Part shown: positions 26,825 to 39,026 of the stretch, piece after piece
How positions within the stretch are numbered: position 1 is the first letter of the stretch
How the letters are laid out: every line of letters starts with the position of its first letter
Translations under genes and position numbers: made by a program
From: Erythrobacter mangrovi
GTDB lineage: Bacteria > Pseudomonadota > Alphaproteobacteria > Sphingomonadales > Sphingomonadaceae
NCBI RefSeq assembly: GCF_013260645.1
Contig: NZ_CP053921.1
Span: 1,619,763 to 1,683,762 of the forward strand
Length of the DNA: 64,000 bases
Direction of reading: 5' to 3'
The notes under the pieces: model-generated
Databases searched by the model: none
Seen by the model: only the letters and a program-made list of their open reading frames with translations
Told to the model about the DNA's origin: nothing

Positions 26825-28047
26825 GAGCGATAATCGGCGTTGATCGCGATGTAGCCGTGCGTCAGGTCGCAGGTCCACACCGTGGCCCGGCCATCGCCAA
26901 CCCCCAGGTCGACGTCGATGCGGATGTCCTGTCCGGCCAGATGCTTGGCGACGGGTGTTTCGTCGTAATCGGGCAGTGGCTGGCCGTCCCTGGCCGCCCA
27001 GGTGCCGCCGAAGCCGATCGAAAGCTTGTCGCGATCGGCAGGTTCACCCGCCTTGCCGACCGCCATGACGACGCGTCCCCAATTGGCGTCTCCCCCGGCA
27101 ATCGCGGTCTTTACCAGCGGTGAGTTGGCAATCGACAGTCCGACACGGCGCGCGCTCTCGTCACTGGCAGCGCCAGTGACCGCAATTTCGATGAACTTCT
27201 GCGCACCTTCGCCATCGCGGACGACCAGATGCGCGAGATCGCGGCAGACCTGCAGCAGGGCGCTGTAGAATGCATCGGCGCCAGCGTCGGTCCAACCGGT
27301 GATTGGCGTGTTGCCCGCTTTTCCGGTAGCGAAGAGCAGCACCGTATCGCTGGTCGACGTATCCCCATCGACGGTGATGCAGGAGAAGCTCGCCGCATTC
27401 GCTTGCGACAGCATTTCTTGCAGGAAGCCGGGTTCGATCGTTGCGTCGGTGAAAATGTAGCCGAGCATCGTTGCCATGTCGGGCGCGATCATGCCGCTAC
27501 CCTTGATGAAGCCGGCCAGCTCGACCCTGGTCTGACCGACCATGGCGGAGGCGCCTGCGCCCTTGGTGAAAGTATCGGTCGTCCCGATGGCACTTGCTGC
27601 CTCTTCCCATCCGCAAGGATTGGCCTTCAAGGCCGCCGCAACGCCTTCGCGTGCCTTGTCCTTGGGTAGCGGTACGCCGATCACCCCAGTCGAGGACACG
27701 AAGACCTCGCTGGGATCGCACGCCAGGGCGTCCGATACTTGCGCCATGATCTGTTCGACCGCCTCGCGCCCGCGGTAGCCGGTAAAGGCGTTCGAATTGC
27801 CCGCATTGACGACCAGTGCCCGTGCACGGCCCGTCTTGGCGTTTTCGCGCCCCAATTCAACCTCGCTCGAGGCGCAGGCGCTCTTCGTGAAGACCCCTGC
27901 GATCGCCGTGGCGGGAGCAAGCTCGACCAACGTCAGGTCGCAGCGGTCCCATGTCTTGTAGTGCGCCCGCGCTACGCGCAGCGTGACCCCCTCGATTGGG
28001 GGCAGGTTGGGGAAGGGCCGGGCGAGAGGCGATATTGCGAGATCCAT
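26821..28047 (-). CDS. argJ: bifunctional glutamate N-acetyltransferase/amino-acid acetyltransferase
   Basis: A 408-aa ornithine acetyltransferase cycling the acetyl group in arginine synthesis; Ntn-type autoprocessing. The cleavage site is in GMIAPDMATMLGYIFTDA, between A192 and nucleophile T193. Other motifs: VVNAGNSNAFTG, FVSSTGVIGVPLP, CITVDGDTSTSDT and C-terminal LTHGYIAINADYRS. Full family length. Heads a two-gene unit with the IMPase-like gene and diverges from the small secreted ORF at 28136. Confidence 0.97.
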   Translation of the reverse strand: MDLAISPLARPFPNLPPIEGVTLRVARAHYKTWDRCDLTLVELAPATAIAGVFTKSACASSEVELGRENAKTGRARALVVNAGNSNAFTGYRGREAVEQIMAQVSDALACDPSEVFVSSTGVIGVPLPKDKAREGVAAALKANPCGWEEAASAIGTTDTFTKGAGASAMVGQTRVELAGFIKGSGMIAPDMATMLGYIFTDATIEPGFLQEMLSQANAASFSCITVDGDTSTSDTVLLFATGKAGNTPITGWTDAGADAFYSALLQVCRDLAHLVVRDGEGAQKFIEIAVTGAASDESARRVGLSIANSPLVKTAIAGGDANWGRVVMAVGKAGEPADRDKLSIGFGGTWAARDGQPLPDYDETPVAKHLAGQDIRIDVDLGVGDGRATVWTCDLTHGYIAINADYRS

Positions 28048-28135
28048 CTCCGCGCCGATAGGAACTCTTTCGCTTCGGGTAAACGGCCATGCGGGGGTGG
28101 ACGCGGTGGGAGTGAGGGATTATCTGGTCTCTACC

Positions 28136-28408
28136 ATGTTGCGTCGCCTGCTAACCTGCCTCGCGTTGATCACCGGCCTTGCTGCCGTCAATGCGCCTGC
28201 GCATGCGAATGTTCTCGACGCAATGGGCGCCACGCTCGAGCTCACGCAGAAGGCGGATGACTCGGGCAAGAGCGAGAAGGTCACCTGCGCCGAGCGCCAG
28301 CGCCAACAGCGCTTGCGGGGCGAGAAGGTCACCCCGTGCCGCCCGTGTGAGGGCGTGCGCGTGGTTATTCCAACGGTGATGTTCGGCGCCGACCGCGCCT
28401 TCGAATAG
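28136..28408 (+). CDS. small secreted protein upstream of secA, unknown
   Basis: A 90-aa protein starting MLRRLLTCLALITGL with a signal peptide ending near APAHA. The mature ~66 residues are charged, with CAERQRQQRLRGEKVTPCRPC (three Cys) and a C-terminal VVIPTVMFGADRAFE. I chose this ATG because it opens the signal peptide. The gene ends 92 bp before secA on the same strand. Not a family I can name. Its position invites comparison with SecM-type secretion monitors, but no known arrest motif is visible. Confidence 0.7.
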   Translation: MLRRLLTCLALITGLAAVNAPAHANVLDAMGATLELTQKADDSGKSEKVTCAERQRQQRLRGEKVTPCRPCEGVRVVIPTVMFGADRAFE

Positions 28409-28500
28409 AACCCGGCAGAATCACAAGTTTCCCGCTTGCTCGGCACCGATGCGGTGTGCGGGCATTTGCCAGATAGCATTCACCCCAAGGTTACCCATCC

Positions 28501-31254
<2,754 letters not shown>

Positions 31255-31272
31255 GGTACGCTGGTCCCGTTG

Positions 31273-31890
31273 CTAGATGCGGCGGGGCTGGCGTACCATC
31301 GGCACGAGCGGCGGGCTGTCCGGTTCCGGATGGATCGGCTCGCCCGCCTGTTCGAAGCCACAGCTGCGGTAGAAGCCGGTGTTTTGCGGGTTTGAGTTCT
31401 CGAGATAGGCTGGCAAGCCTGCACGGTCGCAAGCGTCGAGCACAGGCTGGATCAGCTTGCGGCCCAGGCCCTTGCCCTGCGAAGTGGGCCTTACCCCAAT
31501 GCTGAACAGGTAGGCGTGCTCAAAGTTAGGGTGGCGTGCGTCCATCGCGTCGCCCGTGCGCACGCCGCGCTTCACCGCGCCGGGGCCGCAGAGGAAGGCG
31601 GTTGGGACGGCGAAGCGGACGTAATCCCAAAAGCTGAAGCTCGCATCGCCGCCGGGTAGCATCCACATGCACGCGCCTTCGTTTCCAAGCGAATAGCAAT
31701 AGCCGCGGGGCACATAAATCTGCCGCGCCTGCAGGTTGAACAGGTTCCGGATCCCGGCGAAATTCCCGAATAGCCAGAGGTTGAAGGGATCGTTGCGAAA
31801 GGCATCTGCAGTGATGTCGCCGATCATCCGGGCGTCGCCATGGCGCGCAAGCTGCAGATCTTCGCCCAGGTCAATATCGGCTGGTTGCAT
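31273..31890 (-). CDS. GNAT family N-acetyltransferase
   Basis: A 205-aa protein with acetyl-CoA loop IGVRPTSQGKGLGRKLIQPV (motif A, about 150-169) and the following strand LENSNPQNTGFYRSCGFE. It also has an N-terminal GDITADAFRNDPFNLWLFG typical of the GCN5-like family with unknown acceptors. Divergent from the TauE/SafE gene. The substrate is not predictable. Confidence 0.88.
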   Translation of the reverse strand: MQPADIDLGEDLQLARHGDARMIGDITADAFRNDPFNLWLFGNFAGIRNLFNLQARQIYVPRGYCYSLGNEGACMWMLPGGDASFSFWDYVRFAVPTAFLCGPGAVKRGVRTGDAMDARHPNFEHAYLFSIGVRPTSQGKGLGRKLIQPVLDACDRAGLPAYLENSNPQNTGFYRSCGFEQAGEPIHPEPDSPPLVPMVRQPRRI

Positions 31891-31949
31891 GGTTCTTTCT
31901 CCCGGAATGCAGGCTAGCTCCGGGGTAGGGTAGCGTCTAGGTCACGCGC

Positions 31950-32687
31950 ATGATCATCCTTGCCGTCGGCTTTTTCCTCACCGCAATTCTCTATGCCAGC
32001 GTCGGGTTCGGCGGTGGGTCGACATACAGTGCCCTGTTGGCGCTTTCCGGCATCGACTACCGCATCTTTCCACTACTCTCGCTGGCCTGCAATATCGTGG
32101 TGGTCACAGGCGGATCGATCCGCTTCGCCCGAGCGAGGGTGACGCCGTGGCGCGGGGCCCTGCTGCTCACGGCAATTGCCGCGCCCGCCGCATTCGTAGG
32201 CGGGCTGACCCCGATCGACGAAGCCGCGTTCCTCGCGATCTTGGGCGCGAGCCTTGTTCTGACCGGGCTGACATTGCTGGTGCCGCTGAAAGAGCGAGAG
32301 GGAGAACCGACACGGGCGGCACGCTTCATGCCCCTCGCAGCGGCTCCCTTGGGTTACCTGGCAGGGCTGGTGGGGATCGGCGGCGGGATCTTCCTGGCCC
32401 CGCTGCTTCACCTGGCGCGCTGGAACGCACCGCGCGCGATTGCCGCCACGGCAAGCCTGTTCATCCTGATCAATTCGATCTTCGGTCTGGGAGGGCAGAT
32501 TCTCAAGGGCGGGGCGGGGCGTCTCGCGCTGGCCGTCGACACCGGATTGCCGCTGTTGGTTGCTGTGGCGATTGGTGGCCAGATCGGCAGCCTGCTGGCC
32601 CTGAGATACCTGCCGCAGACATGGATTCGCTGGGCAACCGCTGCGCTCACCATCTGGGTGGGCGGGCGCCTCTTGCTTGGGTTGTAA
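31950..32687 (+). CDS. TauE/SafE family membrane permease
   Basis: A 245-aa inner-membrane protein with two related halves of four helices: FLTAILYASVGFGGGS at the start and YLAGLVGIGGGIFLAPLLHL in the second half. This duplicated GxGGG pattern is the hallmark of TauE/SafE anion exporters. Relatives export sulfite, sulfoacetate or similar oxyanions; the substrate here is unknown. Single-gene unit followed by the opposed tRNA-Asn. Confidence 0.9.
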   Translation: MIILAVGFFLTAILYASVGFGGGSTYSALLALSGIDYRIFPLLSLACNIVVVTGGSIRFARARVTPWRGALLLTAIAAPAAFVGGLTPIDEAAFLAILGASLVLTGLTLLVPLKEREGEPTRAARFMPLAAAPLGYLAGLVGIGGGIFLAPLLHLARWNAPRAIAATASLFILINSIFGLGGQILKGGAGRLALAVDTGLPLLVAVAIGGQIGSLLALRYLPQTWIRWATAALTIWVGGRLLLGL

Positions 32688-32696
32688 GAAGAAGAA

Positions 32697-32771
32697 TGGC
32701 TCCCCGAGTTGGATTCGAACCAACGACCAAGTGATTAACAGTCACCTACTCTACCGCTGAGCTATCGGGGA
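32697..32771 (-). tRNA. tRNA-Asn (GTT)
   Basis: A 75-nt cloverleaf on the minus strand: acceptor TCCCCGA/TCGGGGA, D arm GCTCAGCGGTAGAGT, anticodon loop CTGTTAA, T loop GTTCGAATC, encoded CCA. No hairpin terminator is evident between its 3' end and the convergent permease gene. Confidence 0.97.
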
Positions 32772-32794
32772 GCAGCCCGTCAGGCAGGGGTGCG

Positions 32795-32823
32795 CCTATA
32801 TGGGCGCGATTCCGGTTTGGCAA
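32795..32823 (-). promoter_or_regulatory. promoter of tRNA-Asn
   Basis: Minus strand TTGCCA (32823-32818), 17 bp, TATAGG (32800-32795), about 24 bp before the mature tRNA. Confidence 0.75.
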
Positions 32824-32868
32824 GCGGGCATTTGGCGATTCTTGTGAGATGTGTGCCAGTGCTGCCGA

Positions 32869-33648
32869 TCACACGACAAACTGCTCGGCGACGATACGTT
32901 CGTCGAGCGAATGGCCTGGATCGAACAGCAGCGTCAGCTCCCTTTCGCGGGCTATCGCGAGACGCACTTCGGCGACGTCGCGGACCTCGCGTTGGTCGGC
33001 CACGACACTGACCGAACGCTTTTCCTCCTCGAGCACGCGAAGCCGGACTTCGCTGCGATCAGGCAGTATTGCACCGTGCCAGCGGCGCGGGCGGAAGGGG
33101 CTGATCGGCGTCAGTGCCAGAAGCTGCGAATCGAGCGGCAGGATCGGGCCGTCAGCGGACAAATTGTAGGCAGTCGATCCGGCGGGTGTGGAGAGCAGTA
33201 CGCCATCGCAGACCAGTTCTGGAATGCGAACCTTGTCGTCCACCGACACTTCAATCTTGGCCGTCTGGCGCGTTTCACGCAGTAGCGAAACCTCATTGAT
33301 CGCAAAGCAGCTGTGCCGCTCTCCATCCTGGGTCACTGCCTGCATCAGAAGGGGGGCGATCGTATGGGGTTTGGCCCGTGCAATCCGGCCAAGCAGCGTG
33401 TCGGTCTTGCGGTTGCGATTCATCAGGAAGCCGACCGTGCCCAAATTCACGCCATAGGCGGGCAGGATGTGTCCGCTATCGAGCATCGCGTGCAGGCTTT
33501 GCAGCATGAAACCATCGCCGCCGAGCACGACCACGGCATCGGCTTCCTCGAGCGATACCCAATCGAACGTCTCGCGATAGAGTGCTGCTGCTTCCTGCGC
33601 TCGCTCAGCATCGGATGCCAGCAAGGCGAGGCGGCTGTAATCGGCCAT
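32869..33648 (-). CDS. nadK: NAD kinase
   Basis: A 259-aa kinase making NADP from NAD. The GGDG motif is at 43-46 (VVLGGDGFML), followed by NLGTVGFLMN, FAINEVSLLRE and the conserved STPAGSTAYNLSADGPIL. Length normal for proteobacterial NadK. Divergent from the EAL gene across about 130 bp. Confidence 0.96.
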   Translation of the reverse strand: MADYSRLALLASDAERAQEAAALYRETFDWVSLEEADAVVVLGGDGFMLQSLHAMLDSGHILPAYGVNLGTVGFLMNRNRKTDTLLGRIARAKPHTIAPLLMQAVTQDGERHSCFAINEVSLLRETRQTAKIEVSVDDKVRIPELVCDGVLLSTPAGSTAYNLSADGPILPLDSQLLALTPISPFRPRRWHGAILPDRSEVRLRVLEEEKRSVSVVADQREVRDVAEVRLAIARERELTLLFDPGHSLDERIVAEQFVV

Positions 33649-33780
33649 AGTCCCGTGCTTCCTCCCGACCAGGCGATTGGTGCGCCGGGTTGCGGGGCGT
33701 TCCTATGGAGGTGCGTCCCATTTGGCAACAGAGCGGAATTGCTGGCATAAGTCTCGCGCGACCGCGATAAGAGCGTTCCC

Positions 33781-35103
33781 ATGGCAAGTGTGCCCACCGA
33801 ACTGACCCACGGGTCGAGAGACAGCCTCACCGGTCTGGCCGATCTGGCCCATGCGCGCGCGATGATAGCCGAGTGGCAGAGCGATTGCCCGGGTGAGTCG
33901 GATGACTGCCCGATTCACGCCATGATGATTTCGCTCGGTCGGATCGATACCGTCAACGTTGCCTTCGGTGAGTCCGCGGGGGATGGCGCACTGGTGGAGG
34001 TCGCGCAGCGCATCAAGCATTTCGCCGCCGACGAGCTGGATTCGAGTCCGTGGCTGGCAGCGCGAATCAGCGGGGGAGCGTTCCTGCTGGTGGCTCGCCA
34101 GCCATGCAGCCGCGAACGGTGGCAGTGGCTGGCCGAAGCGCTGGCAGATGCGATCGCCATGCCCATTGCCAACCCAGAAGAGGGCGGGGCGAGCCTGCGC
34201 CTGTGGCCGCGCATCGCGCTGATGCGGGCGACCATGAACGATTCGGCCGATCGCATTCTGGATCGCCTGTCGGAAGTGCAGGCACGCATGCGCGAGGGTC
34301 ACGGGCGCAGGATCGACTGGTCGACGGGTGAAGTAGCCCGTCTAGGTCGTTCGTATCGCGAGCTCGAAGCGGACCTGCTTGCGGCGATCGACCAGGACGA
34401 GATCGAGATCCTTTTCCAGCCCCAGTATGCGCTAGCAGACGACCGGATGATCGGCGCGGAGGCACTGGCGCGCTGGCACCACCCCACCGTCGGCCGGATC
34501 GGCGCGAGCTCGCTGTTCCAGATCGCCGAGCGCGCCGACCATGTTGCACAACTTTCCCGCCATATCGCGCAGCGGGCGCTCGAGCATGCGGTACACTGGC
34601 CCGAACACTTGCGGCTCTCGCTCAATATCACTCCTGCCGACCTTGCTGCAGAGAGCTTCGCGACCGAGTTCGCGCGTCTTGCCGAACGCGTCGGATTCCC
34701 GCTTGGTCGGATCACGCTGGAGATTATCGAACAGGTTCTCCTCGCCGACCTTGATCGCGTTGGGCATGTGCTAGACCAGCTCAAGGTCTTCGATATCCGC
34801 CTGGCACTGGATGACTTCGGCGCGGGGTTCTGCAACTTCCGCTACCTGAAAGTGCTGCCGATCGACTACATCAAGCTCGATCGCTCGATGATCGACGGAG
34901 TGCTTGAGGATGAGCGCGACCTGGCCGTCTTCCGCGCGATCCTCGCCATGGCACGGGCGTTGGATCTGGCGGTGGTGGTCGAAGGCGTCGAGAGCGAAGA
35001 GCAAAGAGAATTGATCGCGACCGAGGGTTGCGAATATTATCAGGGGTTCCTGCGTTCCGAGCCGATAACGCCTGGAGAATTCCTGTCTCTTATAGATGCC
35101 TAG
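33781..35103 (+). CDS. EAL-domain protein with degenerate GGDEF (c-di-GMP phosphodiesterase candidate)
   Basis: 440 aa, no transmembrane helix. The N-terminal half is a GGDEF fold whose active loop reads SGGAF (97-101) instead of GG[D/E]EF, so no cyclase activity is expected. The C-terminal EAL domain keeps GAEALARWHHP (EAL 227-229), the Asn of LSLNITPADL, ALDDFGAGF and VVVEGVES, so hydrolysis of c-di-GMP is plausible. The degenerate GGDEF may bind GTP as a regulatory site. Its stop overlaps the convergent mfd stop by 4 bp, so the two mRNAs are complementary at their ends. Confidence 0.9.
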   Translation: MASVPTELTHGSRDSLTGLADLAHARAMIAEWQSDCPGESDDCPIHAMMISLGRIDTVNVAFGESAGDGALVEVAQRIKHFAADELDSSPWLAARISGGAFLLVARQPCSRERWQWLAEALADAIAMPIANPEEGGASLRLWPRIALMRATMNDSADRILDRLSEVQARMREGHGRRIDWSTGEVARLGRSYRELEADLLAAIDQDEIEILFQPQYALADDRMIGAEALARWHHPTVGRIGASSLFQIAERADHVAQLSRHIAQRALEHAVHWPEHLRLSLNITPADLAAESFATEFARLAERVGFPLGRITLEIIEQVLLADLDRVGHVLDQLKVFDIRLALDDFGAGFCNFRYLKVLPIDYIKLDRSMIDGVLEDERDLAVFRAILAMARALDLAVVVEGVESEEQRELIATEGCEYYQGFLRSEPITPGEFLSLIDA

Positions 35104-38100
35104 GCAAAACTCTTATCAGTTCGTCGAGATTTCCGCACGACCGCTGACAGGCCCTTGGTGAGCTGGAACAGCCCATTGAGGCGGCTCTCCGGCGAATTCC
35201 ATGCACGGCTGATCACCAGCTTCATGTCAGGCCGCAGCTTGGCGGTTCCCTGCAGGCGCTCGACATAAGCGAGCAGGCCTGAGGGGTCGGGGAAATCGTC
35301 CTTGTGGAAGGTCACCAGCGTCCCGGCCGCTCCGACATCGATCTTGGCGATATTCGCCTCGATCGCCTGGTGCTTGATTTCGATCAGGCGGACGAGGTTT
35401 GCCGTCGCTGCGGGCAGATCGCCGAAGCGGTCGATCATTTCCGCCGCCAGCGCCTCGATCTCGGACTTGTCCTGCGCGTCGTTGAGGCGGCGGTATAGCG
35501 CCATGCGTACCGCCAGGTCGGGCACATAGTCTTCCGGGATCATGATCGGCGCATCTACGGTGATCTGCGGGCTCACCGTTTCGCGCTTCGCCTCCAGTCC
35601 CATCTCGCCTGCCTTGGCGGCAAGAATCGCGTCCTCAAGCATCGACTGGTAGAGCTCGAAGCCGACCTCGCGGATGTGACCCGACTGTTCGTCTCCCAGA
35701 AGGTTGCCCGCACCACGGATATCGAGATCGTGGCTGGCCAGCTGGAACCCTGCGCCCAGGCTGTCGAGATCGCCGAGAACCTTGAGTCGCTTCGCCGCGA
35801 CTTCGCTGAGCTGGGTATCCGCGGCGTAGGTGAGGTAGGCGTAGGCACGCAGCTTCGCGCGACCAACGCGGCCGCGGAGCTGGTAAAGCTGGGCGAGGCC
35901 GAAGATATCGGCTCGGTGGATGATGATCGTATTGGCGCTGGGCAGGTCGAGCCCACTTTCGACGATCGTGGTGGCGAGCAGCACGTCGTACTTGCCTTCG
36001 TAAAAGGCGCTCATCCGCTCCTCGATCTCGCCCGCACCCATCTGGCCGTGCGCCGCGATGAACTTAACCTCGGGCACATGCTCGCGCAGCCATTCCTCGA
36101 CGCTCTCCATGTCGGAGATACGCGGCACGACGATAAAGCTCTGCCCGCCACGATGGTGCTCGCGTAGCAGCGCCTCGCGCATCACCATATCGTCCCATTC
36201 CATCACGTACGTGCGTACTGCCAGACGGTCGACCGGCGGAGTCTGGATGGTCGAAAGCTCGCGCAAGCCGGTCATGGCCATCTGCAGCGTTCGCGGGATC
36301 GGCGTAGCGGTCAGCGTCAGCATGTGCACATCGGCGCGTAGCTGCTTGAGCCGTTCCTTATGGTTGACCCCGAAGCGCTGCTCCTCGTCGACGATGACCA
36401 GGCCGAGGTTCTTGAACTGCGTCTGTTTGGACAGGATCGCGTGGGTGCCGACCACGATATCGATATCCCCGCTGGCTAGGCCGTCGCGAGTGTCCTTCAT
36501 CTCCTTGGCCGGAACAAGCCGTGACAGCCTTCCAACCTTCAGAGGAAAGCCATTGAAGCGGTTTGAGAAATTCTCGAAGTGCTGACGCGCGAGGAGAGTG
36601 GTCGGCGCTACCACTGCGACCTGCTGACCGTTCATCGCGGCGACAAAGGCGGCACGCAGCGCGACCTCGGTTTTGCCGAAGCCGACATCGCCGCAAACGA
36701 GCCGGTCCATCGGTTTGCCGCTTTCGAGGTCGGCCAGGACATCGGCGATCGCACGGTCCTGATCGTCGGTTTCCTCCCATGGGAAGCGGTCGAGAAACTG
36801 ATTGTATGGGCCTTGCTCGACTTCGAACACCGGTGCCTTGCGCAAGGCACGGGCGGCTGCAGTACGCAACAGTTCATGGGCGATCTCGCGGATACGTTCC
36901 TTGAGCCGCGCACGCCGCTTCTGCCAGGCTTCGCCACCCAAGCGGTCGAGCATCACCGCTTCTTCGCTGCTGCCGTAACGGCTCAGCACATCGATATTCT
37001 CGACCGGAATGTAGAGCTTGTCGCCCCCGCGATACTCCAGCATCACGCAGTCGTGTTTGGACTTGCCGACGGTGATCGGCTCAAGCCCCAGATACTTGCC
37101 GATACCATGTTCGGTATGGACGATCAGGTCTCCGACGCTGAGTGCCTGCAGTTCGGCGAGGAATGCGTCGGCGTCCTTGCGTTTCTTCTTACGCCTGACG
37201 AGCCGGTCACCGAGGATGTCCTGCTCGGTGAGCAGTTCCATCTCATCGTTGGCGAAACTCGCTTCGAGCGGGAGGATCACCGCTGCCGCCTTGCCCTTGG
37301 CAGACAGGCCCAGCGCTTCCTGCCAGGTGTCGGCAAGCTGCACGGTGGCGCCCGCTTCGCCGAGGATCGAGGAAATGCGCGCCCGGCTACCCTTGGAATA
37401 TGCGGCGATCAGCGGGCGCTTTCCCGCCCTGCCCAGTGCTTTCAGGTGATCGGCAAGAACCGGATAGACATTGTCACCCCGGGCCCGCTCGGGCGCAAAA
37501 TCGCGGCCCGACCGGAAACCGAAGCCGACCACCTTCTCGCCTTCTGGTTCGTCAAAGGGCGTCGCTCGATGGGCCGGAGCAGAGGCGAGGGCGGTTCGAA
37601 ATTCGTCCTCGGTCAGGTAGAGCGAGGCTGGATCGAGCGGGCGATAGCTGCCCTTGGCCTGTCCGCTCGCGGCCTTGCGCTGGTCGAAATAGTCGCCGAT
37701 GTCCTTGGTTCGCTCTTCGGCGGCACCCAGTGCGGCGCTATCGATGACAACGAGATCATCCTTGCCCAGATGGTCGAACAGTGTTGTCAGGCGTTCCTCG
37801 AACAGCGGAAGCCAGTTCTCCATCCCTGCAAGCCGCCGGCCTTCGCTGACGGCCTCATAAAGCGGATCCTGCGTCGCATGGGCGCCGAACATCTCGCGAT
37901 AGCGGCCCCGGAAGCGTTTGATGCTGTCCTCGTCCAGCAATGCCTCGCTTGCGGGCAGCAGCAGGTGGGAGTCGAGCCGCCCCGTGCTCATCTGCGTATT
38001 CGGATCAAATGAACGCAGGCTCTCCAGCTCGTCGCCGAAGAAGTCGAGCCGCAGCGCTTCTTCCATGCCGCTGGGAAAGATGTCGACGATCGAGCCTCGC

Positions 38101-38591
38101 ACGGCATATTCGCCCTTGTCGATCACCGTGTCGGTGCGGCTGTATCCTTGCCGCTGGAGCAGTGCGGCAAGGCTTTCGCGCCCGATCTCCGTTCCGACCC
38201 TGAATTCGCGCACGCTTTCCCGGATCCGGAACGGCGTCAGCACACGCTGGAGAACGGCATTCGCCGTGGTAACGACGAGCTGCGCCTTGGCCTTGCCGGC
38301 CTGCAACCGGTGCAGTGCTGCGAGCCTGCGTGCGCTGATGGCCAGTGCCGGGCTGGCCCTGTCATAGGGTAGCGAATCCCATGCGGGAAATTCGATCACT
38401 TCCAGTTCGGGTGCGAAGAAACCCGCCGCGTCGACGATCCCGCGCATTGCCGCATCGTCCGGTGCGATAAACACCGCTCGACCCGTGCTGGCCCGGGCGA
38501 GGTCGGCCATAACCAATGGCTGTGCGCCGCGCGCGACCTGCGACAGCGTGAGCGCTTCGCGGGCCTTCAGGATGCGAGACAGGTCGGGCAT
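35100..38591 (-). CDS. mfd: transcription-repair coupling factor
   Basis: A 1163-aa SF2 translocase that removes RNA polymerase stalled at DNA lesions and recruits UvrA. The N-terminal UvrB-homology region starts MPDLSRILKAREALTLS. A CarD-like RNAP-interaction domain is near 480-560 (GDLIVHTEHGIGKYLGLE). The helicase has Walker A CGDVGFGKTEVAL, motif II VDEEQRFGV and motif VI region QLRGRVGRAK, followed by the C-terminal TRCF domain. Full length. Follows sdhE, a common alphaproteobacterial pairing. Confidence 0.97.
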   Translation of the reverse strand: MPDLSRILKAREALTLSQVARGAQPLVMADLARASTGRAVFIAPDDAAMRGIVDAAGFFAPELEVIEFPAWDSLPYDRASPALAISARRLAALHRLQAGKAKAQLVVTTANAVLQRVLTPFRIRESVREFRVGTEIGRESLAALLQRQGYSRTDTVIDKGEYAVRGSIVDIFPSGMEEALRLDFFGDELESLRSFDPNTQMSTGRLDSHLLLPASEALLDEDSIKRFRGRYREMFGAHATQDPLYEAVSEGRRLAGMENWLPLFEERLTTLFDHLGKDDLVVIDSAALGAAEERTKDIGDYFDQRKAASGQAKGSYRPLDPASLYLTEDEFRTALASAPAHRATPFDEPEGEKVVGFGFRSGRDFAPERARGDNVYPVLADHLKALGRAGKRPLIAAYSKGSRARISSILGEAGATVQLADTWQEALGLSAKGKAAAVILPLEASFANDEMELLTEQDILGDRLVRRKKKRKDADAFLAELQALSVGDLIVHTEHGIGKYLGLEPITVGKSKHDCVMLEYRGGDKLYIPVENIDVLSRYGSSEEAVMLDRLGGEAWQKRRARLKERIREIAHELLRTAAARALRKAPVFEVEQGPYNQFLDRFPWEETDDQDRAIADVLADLESGKPMDRLVCGDVGFGKTEVALRAAFVAAMNGQQVAVVAPTTLLARQHFENFSNRFNGFPLKVGRLSRLVPAKEMKDTRDGLASGDIDIVVGTHAILSKQTQFKNLGLVIVDEEQRFGVNHKERLKQLRADVHMLTLTATPIPRTLQMAMTGLRELSTIQTPPVDRLAVRTYVMEWDDMVMREALLREHHRGGQSFIVVPRISDMESVEEWLREHVPEVKFIAAHGQMGAGEIEERMSAFYEGKYDVLLATTIVESGLDLPSANTIIIHRADIFGLAQLYQLRGRVGRAKLRAYAYLTYAADTQLSEVAAKRLKVLGDLDSLGAGFQLASHDLDIRGAGNLLGDEQSGHIREVGFELYQSMLEDAILAAKAGEMGLEAKRETVSPQITVDAPIMIPEDYVPDLAVRMALYRRLNDAQDKSEIEALAAEMIDRFGDLPAATANLVRLIEIKHQAIEANIAKIDVGAAGTLVTFHKDDFPDPSGLLAYVERLQGTAKLRPDMKLVISRAWNSPESRLNGLFQLTKGLSAVVRKSRRTDKSFA

Positions 38592-38707
38592 TGGCTTCCT
38601 AGCGTTTGATCAGGGCGGACGATACGCGCACGCACGATTGCCCCCTGCCCGGATGGGAAGGGGGTGCTTTGGGTCAAGTCAGCCAGATAGAGGTCAGCGC
38701 TCGCGCG

Positions 38708-38986
38708 TCAACGGGGGATGTCGACGTAGTCGAGTTGCTGCATCGCCGCCATAAGCGGGCCCTGGAACCGCAGCGGGGGCTCCTGGGTCTTGAGCGCCCA
38801 GGCCATTACGTCGACATCGTCTTCTTCAAGCAGAGCTTCGAACCAGGCGATCTCTGCTTCTCCCCACTCCTCGTGATAGCGATCGAAGAACCCGCCGATC
38901 ATGTAGTCGGCCTCACGCGTGCCGCGGTGCCAGGCGCGAAATCTGGCGCGTTGCTTGCGGCCTTCGAAAGTCAGGGCTTGGGGCAT
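38708..38986 (-). CDS. sdhE: FAD assembly factor SdhE (succinate dehydrogenase assembly factor 2 family)
   Basis: 92 aa, helical, with the defining RGTREADYMIGGFFDRY (RGxxE at 21-25) that binds SdhA and promotes covalent flavinylation. The frame is open 12 codons further upstream from a GTG inside a terminator hairpin. MPQALTFEGRKQRAR gives the usual start. No Shine-Dalgarno precedes the ATG: the T-tract of the previous gene's terminator ends 2 bases before it. Confidence 0.9.
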   Translation of the reverse strand: MPQALTFEGRKQRARFRAWHRGTREADYMIGGFFDRYHEEWGEAEIAWFEALLEEDDVDVMAWALKTQEPPLRFQGPLMAAMQQLDYVDIPR

Positions 38987-39026
38987 TGAAAAAGGGGTGC
39001 CTTCCGCAATTCCGGAAAGCACCCCT
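38987..39026 (-). terminator. intrinsic terminator of the secreted-protein gene, abutting sdhE
   Basis: On the minus strand AGGGGTGC-T-TTCCG pairs with CGGAA-G-GCACCCCT (one mismatch) around a short AATTG-type loop, then TTTTTCA and directly the sdhE ATG. Confidence 0.8.

Noticed and set aside
36579..38012. A 477-codon plus-strand frame inside mfd
   Set aside because: Fully antisense to an intact mfd with clear helicase motifs; the translation has no recognisable fold.
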